Positions 43,376-54,638 of a DNA stretch of 64,000 nucleotides are shown piece after piece. This DNA comes from Cheiracanthium punctorium (lineage: Eukaryota; Arthropoda; Arachnida; Araneae; Cheiracanthiidae): the NCBI GenBank assembly GCA_038373885.1, contig JAWZYV010001807.1, positions 310,001 to 374,000 on the forward strand, in the 5' to 3' direction. The notes beneath the pieces were generated by a model, which was given only the letters and a program-made list of their open reading frames with translations, was not told the DNA's origin and searched no databases. Every line of letters begins with the position of its first letter. The stretch's first letter is position 1. Position numbers and translations under genes: made by a program.

Positions 43376-44316
43376 CAGGGTGACACAAAAAAAATCGAAA
43401 ACTTTTTTTAGTCTCGTGTGAAAAATTGTTAGTTTTTGATGTTTTAAGAGCCCCCTCCAAAGGCAGCTCAAAAAAAATTTTTAAGAGGTCGATCCAATTT
43501 TTTTTTAATTTCAAAAATCGTCAAAAATCGATTTTTTTTTCTTTTTAAACTTTTTTTCTCGTTACAGTATAATTTTATAGACCAAAAAAAAAAGTTTCTG
43601 AAAGTTTCAGTTCAAAATTTAAATTTTGAAAGGTCGCTCATAATTTTTTAAAATTTATTAGTGCATTACTTTAGATTTTTTCGAGCGACCTTTCAATATT
43701 CAAATTAAAATTCCAAACATTTATTTTCTTTTATTTAGTATAATAATCGATAAAAATACACCACGAGATGAACTAAAAAACCAAGCACAATATAGAAAAC
43801 ATAATTTATTTTTAATTTAATAATTTTATTTAATCAACTACAACATTTTAACAATATTTCAATAAGCTTTGTTATTAATTCTGAAACCAAATTTTAAATT
43901 TTAACAGGTTTTATTGATTTTTAGTTCATCTAGGGGTGTATTTTTATCGATTATTGTACTAAATTAAAGAAAAAAATGTGTGGAATTTTAATTTGAATAT
44001 TAAAAGGTCGCTCGAAAAAATCTAAAGTAATGCACTAATAAATAAAAAAAAATTGTGAGCGACCTTTCAAAATTTAAATTTTGAACTGAAACTTTCAGAA
44101 ACTTTTTTTTTTGGTCTATAAAATTATACCGTAATGAAAAAAAAAATCGACTTTTGATGATTTTTGAAATAAAAAAAAAAATGTTGACCGACCTCTTAAA
44201 AAAATTTTTTCTTGAGCTGCCCTTTGGAGGGGGCTTTTGAAACATCAAAAACTAACATTTTTTTACACGAGACTAAAAAAAAAAAAGAAAATTAGTCCTT
44301 TTTTTGCGTCACCCTA
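43376..44316. mobile_element. Giant foldback hAT-type element with perfect TSD
   Basis: 941 bp, nearly palindromic: arms of about 405 bp (43376-43785 and 43912-44316) surround a loop of about 125 nt. Ends CAGGGTGACAC and GCGTCACCCTA. Perfect 8-bp target duplication ATCTACAG at 43368-43375 and 44317-44324. Both arms contain CTCGTG-type, GAGGTCG and GGTCGCTC blocks and long A/T runs. Non-coding; the minus frame at 44000-44248 is an artefact of poly-A. Confidence 0.85.
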
Positions 44317-44439
44317 ATCTACAGTAACTGAAACCAAAATGTAATTTCCTCCACACCTACCATCCTCACCAATCCAATTTCAAAGTGTTTGAGATTTTCT
44401 CTTAGATTTCTACTTTCGCTTGCTAGTTCGGTTTTTGTC

Positions 44440-44610
44440 CTTCTCGACAAATAAGAAGACCACCTTTGACCAAGAATTCTTTTAAAATAGTTAGAACTTT
44501 GTAGAACTATACACATGAAAGGTATTTATCGTTCTGGACACATGTTTCGGACGAAAAGTATTCGTCCTTCTTCAGCAGTTGTCCATACACACACTCTGTG
44601 TATGTGTGTT
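44440..44610 (-). repeat. Dispersed repeat with hammerhead-like core, copy 1
   Basis: On the minus strand, CTGAAGA (44575-44569) is followed by a 7-bp stem GGACGAA/TTCGTCC and then GAAAC (44548-44544), the order CUGANGA-stem II-GAAA of a hammerhead ribozyme core. GGACA and TGTCC could pair as a closing stem. No clear NUH cleavage site with its stem is visible. Penelope-like elements and some SINE-like retrozymes carry such motifs. Diverged relatives are at 58560-58690 and 52105-52215. Confidence 0.35.
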
Positions 44611-44701
44611 ATTTTACAAAGTTTTAATTATTTCATCCTTATAACACCAGTTTCTTTTGAGTAGTTTTTCTTTGTCAAGAGTGCGCTTGCCAAGATGATA
44701 T

Positions 44702-45059
44702 CAGGGTGATTCATAACTATTGACACAAAATTTAAGGAGAGATAGGACACATTTTAATTAAACAGAACCACGAAGCAATGTGGGGTCAAAAGCACGTATT
44801 TTCACTTACCTCTAAATCCTTTGAGGCGCAACCCTTTCCCAATGCTGACGAAAGGGCAGCCGTTGCCATCACTCGACTTAACTACCAGCAATATGGCGGA
44901 CGATCGAAACGTTCATCGCGTGCCACAGATCTAGAGACCCTTTTTTGATACCCCTCGAGCAGGCTTGCCTTAATCACCACAATCACAATCACAATCTGAT
45001 TCCCCATAATGTGCTCTACCTACCGTTAAATTTTTAATCAATTGCTATGAATCACCCTG
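44702..45059. mobile_element. Inverted-repeat MITE with CAGGGTGATTCATA ends
   Basis: CAGGGTGATTCATA at the left and TATGAATCACCCTG at the right, extending imperfectly through AATTTAA. The flanks share TAT on both sides (possible TA or TAT duplication). MITE copy N lies inside it. Confidence 0.6.
44816..44949 (+). mobile_element. piggyBac-like foldback MITE, copy N (partial)
   Basis: Left end TCCTTTGAGGCGCAACC (TTAA decayed to TAAA) and one arm up to AGACCCTTTTTTGA. An isolated CTCAAAGGGTTAA at about 45158-45170 matches the opposite terminus, so the copy may have spanned to there before internal replacement. Confidence 0.75.
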
Positions 45060-45170
45060 TATATATTATTTTTGTAAGGAATTGTGGACATTACTTACCA
45101 ATTAGAAGGAGATTGTGGAAAAGTATATTTAATCAAACAGAAATTATTCTATCAAATCTCAAAGGGTTAA

Positions 45171-46345
45171 ACAAAATATTTATAATAATAATATCATTTT
45201 CCTGAAACAATTTCAAGTTTCTTTCTGATAAAATAAACAATAATTTATCCCGCAAACTTATTCAATCAAATAATGCATTCTACGAAAATTTTATCAGGGA
45301 TCACAAGGAAGAATTAGAAATGAAAATTCTTGCTTTAAATGCGAAATAAACTAAGCCCGTTGCCAGTAAACTGCAACTCTTCTATAACACATAAACAAAA
45401 TAATAAAAGTAACCATTTACGAGTTAGCTCCATGACTTATAACCTTTTCCCATTCGGAAGATTCGCTATCGGAAGATTCGCCGGGAAATCTAAATTTTAT
45501 GCGTTGTTGTTTGGCAGCCGATAATAAACTTTTATAATTTATTTCGAACTACGAACAATAGTATCTAATTCTATCGCATCTTTTGAAAATTTATTTCGAC
45601 GGCAGACAATAAAGTCAGCTTGAGGGGGTTTAAAAGGATTAAATCTTTAAACATCTTCGTAGTTATTTAGAGGTAAATATGTTTGATTAATATTTATTAT
45701 CGTTATCGTTAGCATCGCTGGAGAACCATAGCTTTGCCGATTCAGAGAATTAGAACTTGAAAAACGTTATTATTTGTAGGTACTAACTATTCGAAGTAAA
45801 TTCCTGAACTCAAATTTGAGGCTTCATGTATAAATATCTCAAGAAAGCGTTATATGGGATTAGTGCCTATATACCGCAGAAGTGTTACATGAATGTAGAA
45901 CAATTCAGGCACTAATAACTACATGTTCAGAATTAAAAAGGGCTTAAACATTTTAAATTCCGAGAAAGCAGTATTTTCCTTTTACACAATGCACATGTGT
46001 CTTACAAACTTGAAACGAAAATATACGTAGGCAACGAAGCAGTTTTAAAGCGTAACACTGTCTTAGATATTGCCTAAAACCTTCAGCAAAATTTGATATT
46101 TCAATTCGGTAAAATTTGATTATTAGAAATTCAGCATATTTTAAAGATCTCGAAGACAAAGCTTGGTTCCATTCAAAATAAATGTTTTTAAAATTTGAAC
46201 TAACTAATGTACAGGTGTTTACAAAAGATTATTTCAAGTTATACGCACTTTTAAATAAATTAAATCAGAGCAAAAACAGGACTATAGCCAATAGTTAGAA
46301 TTTAAAAACAGTTTATGATGTAGCTAAGTACTTTTATGAATAAAA
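45171..46345. other. Unassigned spacer
   Basis: No supported gene. TCGGAAGATTCGC is duplicated in tandem at about 45454-45482. Confidence 0.4.
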
Positions 46346-46349
46346 TTTT

Positions 46350-46960
46350 CAGGTAGTCCCTTTGAAACTGCTGCGGGATATGTTAACGTAGGATAATTTT
46401 TCGTTTAGTTAGTTGTAAAGCATCCGTTGAAAAAATGATGAATATGATAAACACTTTAATGTACCGCTCCTATTTTCAAAATTCGTAATCTAATTCGGCC
46501 ATTGCATATCTGTAAAGGAACTAAAAGAGTATGCTCGTGTTTAAAAACGAAATTTATTCTTAGAGAATAAAAAATGCTTAATTTGAATGTTTAAATCTTC
46601 CGTGATTCAGAACAATAGTTCAGCATTAATTAATTTATTTTTAATTTCGTCAAACATGTCAAAGTCTGTAATCTCCAGGAGCTTTAAGAACCACACAAAT
46701 TGCGAATTTACTTTAATATAACGTAAACTCTGTGTCAAAATACATAAATCTCATGCAAATTTGTATTTCTGACAGTCGTAAAAGAAATCCCAGTTACTCA
46801 CTTGGTTAGATCACCCTGTTAATTTCTAACGGAATGATATTGCAACTTAAGACAAAGTAAAAAAAAAAATCTTTACACAGGACCAGTACGGAGGAACGTA
46901 ATCTTGCTTCAAAATATAGAGATACACATTCTAGATAGTGAACTCATAAAATAAGAGAGA
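46350..46960. repeat. Paralogous block S2, copy 2
   Basis: Diverged direct copy of 36690-37320. The start AGGTAGTCCCTTTGAAACTG mirrors the partner, and the homology runs through GGAGGAACGTAATC near 46900. No coding content. Confidence 0.6.
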
Positions 46961-47359
46961 ATTAATTTTATATAGATACTTCAGCTCTTTTAATATTAGC
47001 GGGGTATAGCATAAGCAATGTAAAAGCCAAACGTTAAAGGGTCTTTCCAACAATATTTTCATTTTAGAGATGAGAAAAGCAATTAAAGTAACGCTTCATG
47101 AATGAACACTATTTTACTCTTAAAGCAACTAAAGTGTGTACCAAAAAGACCTTCATCCACAGGCTTTCTGACGTCTCTTTCTGCATTTGCAAGAAATATG
47201 TTTTAACAAGCTTTCCGGAGCTGTGGGCTCGAGTGTGATGACAGGAATTAGCCCGTCCTTGTTCCTTTTCCATCACCATTGCTCTGCATTTTGTTCATTC
47301 CCATACCACTGAACTGGTTAAATTGGAACAACGTGGCGATATGGAGAGTATATGGGTGT

Positions 47360-48012
47360 AATACTTCCGAATGGTTACACATGTAAAACAATTCATCGAG
47401 GCAGAAAGAATGGGCAACTGAAATTTACATCTGCACACTGTCCAGAATATGATGCCTTATTTCATGTCAGTGGCCACTTCTTATACGCATAATCTGGCTA
47501 TTTATATTTGCAAGATAGGCTTGATTTGAAAGAAAAAATGACAGCTGAAGAATACGAACTTTTCACAACTAGAGGATACTTTACAATTAGACGTTCCGAC
47601 AAATTTTGGTGTGGTACGTGGTCAGATATGACAACTGAACAATCGCTGATGAGGACTATGAAATATCTTGGCGGCCTTACTCATGGACGAGGGGTCAGGG
47701 AAAGCGTGCTTTCCAAGTAGACTTCAGGAAAGGTATTCCTAAAGTATATGGTGCACGAATTGCAATGGTACCTGTGATAACTCGCAAGTTCCATTACAAA
47801 ATAGCGATGAAGAGGAAGAATCGGAGACTATTTTCGAGCAAACGTATGATGAAATCCAGAACGAAGAGGATTGTGATGAAACTGATAATCCCATGATGTG
47901 GAAGAAATTTCGGGTTGTGACTTTTCGATCGGTACTAAGGGACAGTGAACTCGCAACACCTGGTCCATCAAGAACAGCGAAGGGAAGGAGAATGCGCAAA
48001 ATTTTGGATTAG
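47360..48012 (+). pseudogene. Broken uncharacterised invertebrate element-associated protein
   Basis: Segments in order: FIEAERMGN then LHLHTVQNMMPYF (stop between), VSGHFLYA then SGYLYLQDRLDL (one-base shift and a stop), an open stretch 47508-47720 with YFTIRRSDKFWCGTWSDMTT and GGLTHGRGVRESVLSK, and, in another frame (47743-48012), a CTNCNGTCDNS cysteine cluster, an acidic run and a basic end. This matches my recollection of a multi-copy, unnamed protein family in invertebrates that ends in a cysteine-rich region. A large part between ESVLSK and the cysteine cluster appears deleted. Function unknown; a mobile-element origin is inferred from copy number elsewhere and decay here. Confidence 0.5.
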
Positions 48013-48970
48013 TTAAATGCACGTGGATTAGGCATACTGGGGATACCACAATTAATTTTTTTAATTAAAAAAAACGCGCTGCTTACTCTACCTCACAAGG
48101 TGGTGTGGAAATGAGTTTTTTGGCCAAAACGCATTCTGAACTACACTTTGCGGCGCTCGTACGCCAAAACTATTCATTTTACGAAAAAAAGTAATTACAT
48201 AAATTGTAGGTAATTACATAAGGTAATTACATAAATTACATAAATTTTCCTTAGTTTCTTTTTTTGTAATTGTTTTTTTCGTGAAATGAGTCGAAAAGGA
48301 GATATTGTCAGGAAACTGCTTTTAGGCGCCATTTTTCGAACATGGCGGCACGAGCGGCAAAGATACGAAGGGGCAAAGTTAAAATTCGGAAAGAGCACAT
48401 CGAAATCTATAAAATTGGCCATTTTCAAAACTCCCGGAAAACTTTCCAGGTAAAACTACCAAATGACTGGACTAATTATTTTATATATTTTAACCACTAC
48501 ATGCATATAAAAAACATCAAACAAACTATACATAACAAACCTGTCCTAGCAATATTAACTATAACTAATTAAATAAAAAATACGAAGTCTAAAATCTTAA
48601 ATAAAATTTAATTAAGAACAATATAAAGTTTAAAAAAATTTCTATTTACATTAATCTATGAAATGTTCTGAAGAGTAAAGCTTAATTCTTTAGAATTTTA
48701 CTCGTCTTAAATTATTAAAACTACAGGAAATTTTCATTAACTGTGCGTGTTTAATTAATAAAATTTTTATAAGTTGTGTAAATATTTTTTTGTGTTCCTT
48801 AAAGGGAAATTAGCCCAGCAAAAGAAAAGTAAAAAAGATCTAAATGGCATGTAAAACTTAAATAAAGAATTTCTTCCTAGTAAATGAAAATTATTTTCAA
48901 TATGCATTTTCCGTTTGAAATTTTACATGTCTATGTACACAGCGACAATTATTTAGCTACATGAAAAAGA
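48013..48970. other. AT-rich spacer
   Basis: Contains a short TAATTACATAA tandem (about 48193-48245) and a GC-richer patch with AAAACTCATTTCC-like ends. No gene supported. Confidence 0.4.
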
Positions 48971-49409
48971 TCTACAGGCACTCTTTTCTGCTGAAACTAC
49001 TGCGGGATATTAATGTAATTTAATTTTAAAATCCTGATAATTTTTTAATTGTTGGCGAGTTTCAGTTAAAACTTGGCGGTTAAATTCAAGACATTTTTTT
49101 ACGCATGCGTATTATACTTGTTGTTCCTTTTTGAAAAGAAAATGTGGAAATACAGCTTTTCGGATCGATCGTTGATCGTTAAGGCAAACTCTTCCGACAA
49201 TAACAATCCTATTGTGATTAAAAGGAAATTCGCGACAGAGTACAAGGTGAAAGCAACTGCTCTAAATGTTACAAAACAAAAAATCTGATTCGAAGATGAT
49301 TTTGATTTGACGAAATGCTAGAGAGAAACATCGGACCTCTAGCAAGTTGCGCAGAATTTTCCTATTCGTCTGCGCCACATCCTAGCTATTGACGGCAATA
49401 TAAAATATA

Positions 49410-49666
49410 CACTGCAAAAAAAATCCAGGAACGTTCCTTATAAATAATGGGCAGCTGAGGTGCCCTATAATTCCAAGGAACGTTACATAAAAATACCAGG
49501 AACATTACTGAACAATTTACAATGACCAATACAATTAATTCAATGGAACTTTCCTAAGTTTTTCAGTAAAGTTCCTGGTATTTTCATGAAACATTCCTTG
49601 AAATTCTAGGACACCTAAGCTACCTATTTTTTCCCAATGAAAGTTCCTGAATTTTTTTTTTCAGTG
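49410..49666. mobile_element. Inverted-repeat MITE (257 bp)
   Basis: Ends CACTGCAAAAAAAATCCAGG and (right, reverse complement) CACTGAAAAAAAAAATTCAGG-like. Inside, AGGAACGTTCCTT, CCAAGGAACGTTACAT and CCAGGAAC are mirrored by their complements, so most of the element folds back. The flanking TA on the left is TG on the right, so a decayed TA duplication (Tc1/mariner type) is possible. Confidence 0.7.
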
Positions 49667-49974
49667 TGGGTCATTTTAAAACTAACTACATGCTTTTTAT
49701 ACGAATCGTAGCAGCAATCTTCGCAGAAGAACGGGTTAAAATAAACAATAAAGATTTCAGATGGGGTTTAATAGCTGTATGGTACTTGTGAGTCTAACTT
49801 TTCCCATGATTTCCAAGGAATGTTTTACTGGATCTTTTACAGGGTGTCATAAACTACGAGGGTCAGTCAAAAAGTTAGTTTCACTGAAGAAAACAAAACA
49901 GGATAAACGTTTTAAAATTACTTTATTTGTATCTTAAAGTTCCATGCAAAATCTACTCTTCAACATAATTACAT

Positions 49975-50395
49975 CCGTTATTTAAACTTCTTTTGAGGCA
50001 TGTACAAGTTTTTCGATGCCTTCTGCAAGGAAATCCCGTCCAATGCCCGATAAACATCTTGCGTTGCAGCTTTTACCTCGTCATCCGAGTGGTATCATCG
50101 CTCTGAAAGCTCTTTTTTCATCAGACCAAAAATTTGGAAGTCACACTTTGAAAGGTGTGGGCTATAAGGAGGCCGATCCGACAACTCCCACCAAAACGTT
50201 TTCAAAAGGTCGCCACGTTTGTTTTATTGCATGCGGTCTTTATTGACTTGCATTTTCACCATAAACTTCATGCAACTGCCAAATAAATTTCACCGCAGTT
50301 ACATTTTTTAGCCCCCCAAAAAATCGAATCATTTCACGCATTTCCAATTTGTGCGCCACTTGTAGCTGTCGAGACATATTTACGATTGATTTGTG
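49975..50395 (-). pseudogene. Mariner transposase, internally deleted and broken
   Basis: N-terminal part (minus, about 50250-50395): MSRQLQVAHKLEMREMIRFF and, later, AVKFIWQLHEVYGENAS, matching the first helix-turn-helix of mariner transposases. C-terminal part (about 49975-50190): RPPYSPHLSKCDFQIFGLMK then HSDDEVKAATQDV, equivalent to the PPYSPDLAPSDYHLF signature that includes the last catalytic Asp and the tail SDDEVKAAV. The first two catalytic Asp residues and the WVPHEL/HNDNA regions are missing, and at least two stops are present. Confidence 0.75.
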
Positions 50396-50482
50396 AACAA
50401 ACTACTCGTGCCTCGTGAAAGCCGCTGCTTCAGTACGCTACATCCAAATGTCTGAAGTGTTGCCAGATAGTTTCATCAAAGC

Positions 50483-50662
50483 AGCCTGGTTGATTCCTAC
50501 TTTACGTTGCTTCTTAGCCAACGAGGCGATAAAAACTTTACTGCGGTAACTGGCGACCTTTATTTTGTTTTCTGAGATAAGACGGGAAAACGCGCCAAAT
50601 TGGAGATATTTGAAAACGCGCCAAGAAGCACCGTAAAGTAGGAATTAACCAGCAGCCTTTGA
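50483..50662. repeat. Internal inverted repeat in the mariner-like element
   Basis: AGCCTGGTTGATTCCTACTT plus the following TACGTTGCTTCTTAGCC (about 50489-50523) is repeated in inverse at about 50612-50655 (GAAGCACCGTAAAGTAGGAA). It is not part of the canonical mariner body, so it may be a second small foldback element inserted next to the terminus. Confidence 0.6.
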
Positions 50663-50711
50663 CAGAAAACTTTTTACGAAGGTGTACAAATAACTTTCTG
50701 ACTGGCATACG

Positions 50712-52060
50712 TAAACAGAATACGGGAAGTTTCTTTTACAACTTGCATTAATTTTTCGACTTTTCAGTTTTTGAAAAATTTAATTTTTATGATCATCCTG
50801 TATTAAGAGCGAGCTTGAATGGTACTATCTTATCATATATAATCGTATTTTAAACTAATAGAGAAAATTCTCTGGTAATATTATTACAAAATGCGGATCC
50901 CCATTTTGAAAACAGAAAATAACAATAGACGCACTAACTTGAAATATTCAACGTGACTTCTTTAAAACATGATTAGGAGGCGACGCTCTAAAATAACAAT
51001 AAAAATCGCTAGAAATATACTCTTAAAGCTTTAGTATTGCCTGCACGTTCAACAAGTTAATAAGTATAGACGCCGGGAGAATATTTCTAGAGCTTTACTA
51101 TCATATCTTGTTATGCTTTAGTAAAAAAGAAAATGAATTTTTCTACTTTTCATGGCGTTTTCAATGCATGCAAAATATCGACAAAGGGAGTGTTTTTTCA
51201 CACGTTAACCTTTTATCTACTGACGGTACTTAGAAGTAACGTTAAATTAAAATTGTAAAAGAAAAAAATATATTCATTGTAACCATTCCTTTGTAAAATT
51301 CCTACCAAATACTTTATTTAATCAAATTGCATCATGATTGCATGTTATATTAGAGTAGATTGTTTTAAATAGACAGCTTTCCGCTCACTTTCTAATCATG
51401 TCGAGCCCCCTCCTCCCCCAAAAAGAACTTTAGTTAATTTCCAGACGCCTGTTTTGTGATTAAAAGATTAGATGCTGTAGAAGTGTGTCAATCAAAGTAT
51501 TACTTGACTCCTTCAGATTTGTTGGTCCTATTCTCTTTTCAAAAAGACTCGTTAACTGTTTATAAAACATGTCATCAAACGTATAGCTTATTAATTTTTT
51601 CGTAATTTTCTTCTTTATTACATTAATAAGCATTTATCATTCATTCTCTAACTGTAACAAGAGAAAACAGATTCAAGGTGATATTCTTGGCAATTCTTAA
51701 TTCAGTAGATAAAGAGGTATAGACTTGGGAGGAGGAAAATAGTTAGCAGAGGTCTCTCTCTCGCAAATACTCTCTTCGTAATTTCTATACGTCCCCAGAA
51801 ACACGATCATCCGACGTCAATTTTTCCTCTTCGACAGCCACTGAAAAGTGGTTTAAGTCAGGAAATACTTATCTTCATATCTCTGGACACTTTTTATGAT
51901 TTAATTCTGAAATTGTGCACATCACTTCGTATGCATATGAGCCACCTTTTATCAATAGGAAATATTATTTTGTATGGGTGCCATACACAAATTAACGACA
52001 GAAATATTTTCTTAATGTAATCGTTTTTCCTATTAAAGGGTGTTACCATCTTTTTGGGAG
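50712..52060. other. AT-rich spacer
   Basis: No gene, RNA or element termini recognised in this 1.3-kb stretch. Confidence 0.4.
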
Positions 52061-52067
52061 ACCCTGA

Positions 52068-52106
52068 GAATATATATATATATATATATATACATGTGTG
52101 TGTGTA
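52068..52106. repeat. (AT)n then (TG)n microsatellite
   Basis: About 12 AT units followed by ACATGTGTGTGTGT. Confidence 0.85.
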
Positions 52107-52120
52107 TACATATGGGTGTC

Positions 52121-52211
52121 TTCTTCAGTAGCAGAAGTCCATACATCTTCAATAGTATGATGTATAACAGCATTGGAAGTGTATGGACGTCTACCTCTAC
52201 TGAAGAATATA
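52121..52211. repeat. Imperfect hairpin, relative of the hammerhead-like repeat
   Basis: CTTCTTCAGTAG-AGAAGTCCATACA pairs with TGTATGGACGTCTACCTCTACTGAAGAA. The TATGGAC and CTGAAGAAG motifs are those of the repeat at 44440-44610, here in inverted duplicate form. Confidence 0.55.
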
Positions 52212-52714
52212 TAAATTTTTTCTATCAAAGCGCGTGTATAGTCTGATAATTACATTTTATGCGTGTTAAGAATTTTTTATTTATTTTATTGAGTAAATAT
52301 CTGTATGTAACATATAAAATAACCTTATATTCAAATCCAAAATACTTACAAAGCAATTTTTTTTAATCAAATATTAACAGTTTCTCTCGTTATAATCATT
52401 CCCTTATTATTGTGATCACTGTAAAGGATATCTTTACAGTATAAAAATCGCACATGTTAAAAAAAATCTACCAACTCGAAACCCATTTGTCCTTTGTAGT
52501 ACTAAATTGAAGATTCCGTATTTAAATCGGCATCAAAAAACGTATTAAAGTAACATAATGTCAGCATTATGCTATTCTCCATCCGATCTACATGATAATC
52601 ATTACTTAGACTGAAATGGTCTCTTTTATTCTTCAACGAGTATTTCCTTGCTAAATTATCTTCAACAAATAGATGGTATACATATTGTTTCTTTTCCTTT
52701 TTCATCGTGTAACA

Positions 52715-52879
52715 GCCAATATTCTGCGTAGAATGGATGAATTGTTCGAACTCTTTTGTAAAGATTACCAGAAAGAAGAATTTGATTGGGTACAAACAGG
52801 CGCTTTTTATTTCGAAAATGATTTTTTGATATTTTATATAAAGAGACTGAGGCAGCAATTACAGAACATTGTTTTATAA
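52715..52879 (+). other. Candidate terminal exon, unrecognised
   Basis: A strong pyrimidine tract (TTTCTTTTCCTTTTTCATCG) followed by TGTAACAG looks like a splice acceptor. Then 54 codons are open (ILRRMDELFELFCKDYQKEE ... RQQLQNIVL) to a TAA. The composition is more coding-like than its flanks and charged residues alternate with leucines. No family is recognised and no upstream exon is identified. Confidence 0.2.
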
Positions 52880-53689
52880 CAAGAAATATTATTATTTTTC
52901 AAAATATTTGATAGTAATATTTCCTCTTTAATTTATTTGTCTTTGTTTAAAATTACAACCCCACCATGGGACACCAATCTTCAATTTAGAAAAGAGAAAA
53001 ATATATATATATACGGATACATTTATTTTATAGCGCATCATTAGAACAGAACTTGTAAAGTACTGCTCAAATTTTGGATTATATTTTACGTATTTATTGG
53101 TTTATTCAATTTATATGAAGGTGCTGTATGAACGTCCACTCTTTAAAAGTGATTACTTAACTTTTGAAATGTTCATTATCTTTCTTCTGGTAAATAATCA
53201 AAATACAAATTATACCAGAACCCACCCCTTTCATTTAAAAAACAGAGACATTTTAGCATATGAATATTTTGATCACTGAATTTGCTTTTTAAAAGTATAT
53301 AGTTAATACATTTATAAACATTCATTTATATAAATTATAAAATATATTTGTCTGTTTTTTTAAGTGGAAAAACAAAAGCCTGACATTTAATATAGGCAGA
53401 TCTATTGAACTGAAACCCAAAAATATTCAAACATGAAAAACCTCTACAATAAATTAATTTATTGCTTAAAATAAAAACTATACTCATTACATTTACGTAA
53501 ATTTATAAATATAAAATACGTATTACAACATATCAATCTCACCCTGGTATCTAGCGTGAATTCATTAAATATAAAATAAAAATTCTTAAAATGTAATGCA
53601 AACAGAATAACGATAATGGAATACCCAATATTACTTTTCAAATATTCCGGCATCACGCTCTTTTCAGAACATTTTACATCAAAGCCCCT
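52880..53689. other. AT-rich spacer
   Basis: No recognised content. Confidence 0.4.
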
Positions 53690-53990
53690 CTCAACGCTGT
53701 ACAATTACAATTCGTCTCGTAAGGAGTGCAACAGCTGTCAATGTTTCATATTGATAAGATTCCTGAAAATGAGTTCAAATCCAGTTATTCGAGTGTGAAA
53801 TAAATTTTCCAGCGACTAATCAAAATTCAAGAATAACAGGATGAAAAAGAAAGGGTTTGAAGAAGGTATTCAACTTCTTTTTATGGAAAATCGTATTACA
53901 CACAGTTTTGAATTTCATGAGAATTTCGGAAAAAAAAAGAATTTTTTATGCTCGACACAATTGTTGTGGAATGACATATGCAACAATCTA
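53690..53990. repeat. Paralogous block S1, copy 1
   Basis: Aligns with 60200-60460 and 61830-62060. Shared blocks are GAAAATG-GTT-AAATCCA-TTATTCGAGTG, an identical 20-bp CTAATCAAAATTCAAGAATA, and GA-GAAGG-ATTCAACTTC. No coding frame is conserved. Confidence 0.6.
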
Positions 53991-54452
53991 CATTTCAGAA
54001 TCGCTGTAATGTAACATACAACACGCACTAACAATATATTTTCTGATTAAGAAAATTTTTCAATTTCAAATTATTTCTTTTTAAGTAATAAATAAGTATC
54101 ACGAAACAACGCAAAATAACACCAATACAAAAATTAAATAAGCAGATAGGTTTCAGCAGGTATAACATGCCATCAAAAGTGCTAGAATGGCAAAAATTTG
54201 CTTTGCTTATATAGAAACCGGGGGATTCAGGAGAGTGTTTAAGAAGACAAATAGGAAAGCAGGGATTCTGAAGAGGGGTTTTATGGGAGCCAATAGGAAA
54301 TTGGCCATATAGGAAAGCAGGAAATGAAGATAATTAAGAACAGAGAATTTCAACATTCAGGAAAGGAGGGGGAACATCGAAATCATGAACTATTTATGTT
54401 TTTCTGGATTTTGAAAGCTTTAAGAAAATTTAGTTCATTGGGGTAATGGTGT
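53991..54452. other. Spacer with purine-rich near-repeats
   Basis: Contains loosely repeated AAATAGGAAAGCAGG motifs (about 54250-54330). No gene supported. Confidence 0.35.
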
Positions 54453-54638
54453 TTGCAAATGAGTTACGCTGAATTAAACCCGAAAGTATGGATGGCATCC
54501 GAACAATGTTTAGCGGTGGCTAATTTGTTGGGATTTATTGCATTTCAGGGAAAATTGGATGCTAGCGAAAACAATTTTATGTCTCAGCTGTTCATGGTTG
54601 ACTCCAAACGTATCTGTAAAAAAGTAATAAATAATTAA
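54453..54638 (+). other. Unrecognised open frame
   Basis: Sixty-one codons (MQMSYAELNPKVWMASEQCL...), containing an internal TTTATTGCATTTCAG that would fit a splice acceptor before GGAAAATTGGATGC. Codon composition is plausible, but no family is recognised and no partner exon is found. Confidence 0.2.

Larger units (their letters stand above)
49855..50711 (-). mobile_element. Mariner-like element with internal deletion
   Basis: Ends ACGAGGGTCAGTCAAAAAGT and (right, reverse complement) GTATGCCAGTCAGAAAGTTA are inverted repeats. On the minus strand it carries an N-terminal and a C-terminal piece of a mariner transposase joined by a deletion. Between the coding part and the right terminus, 50480-50665 holds an internal inverted repeat. 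Confidence 0.75.

Noticed and set aside
44000..44248. Phe/Lys-rich minus-strand frame
   Set aside because: Encoded by poly-A/poly-T runs inside the foldback hAT-type element.
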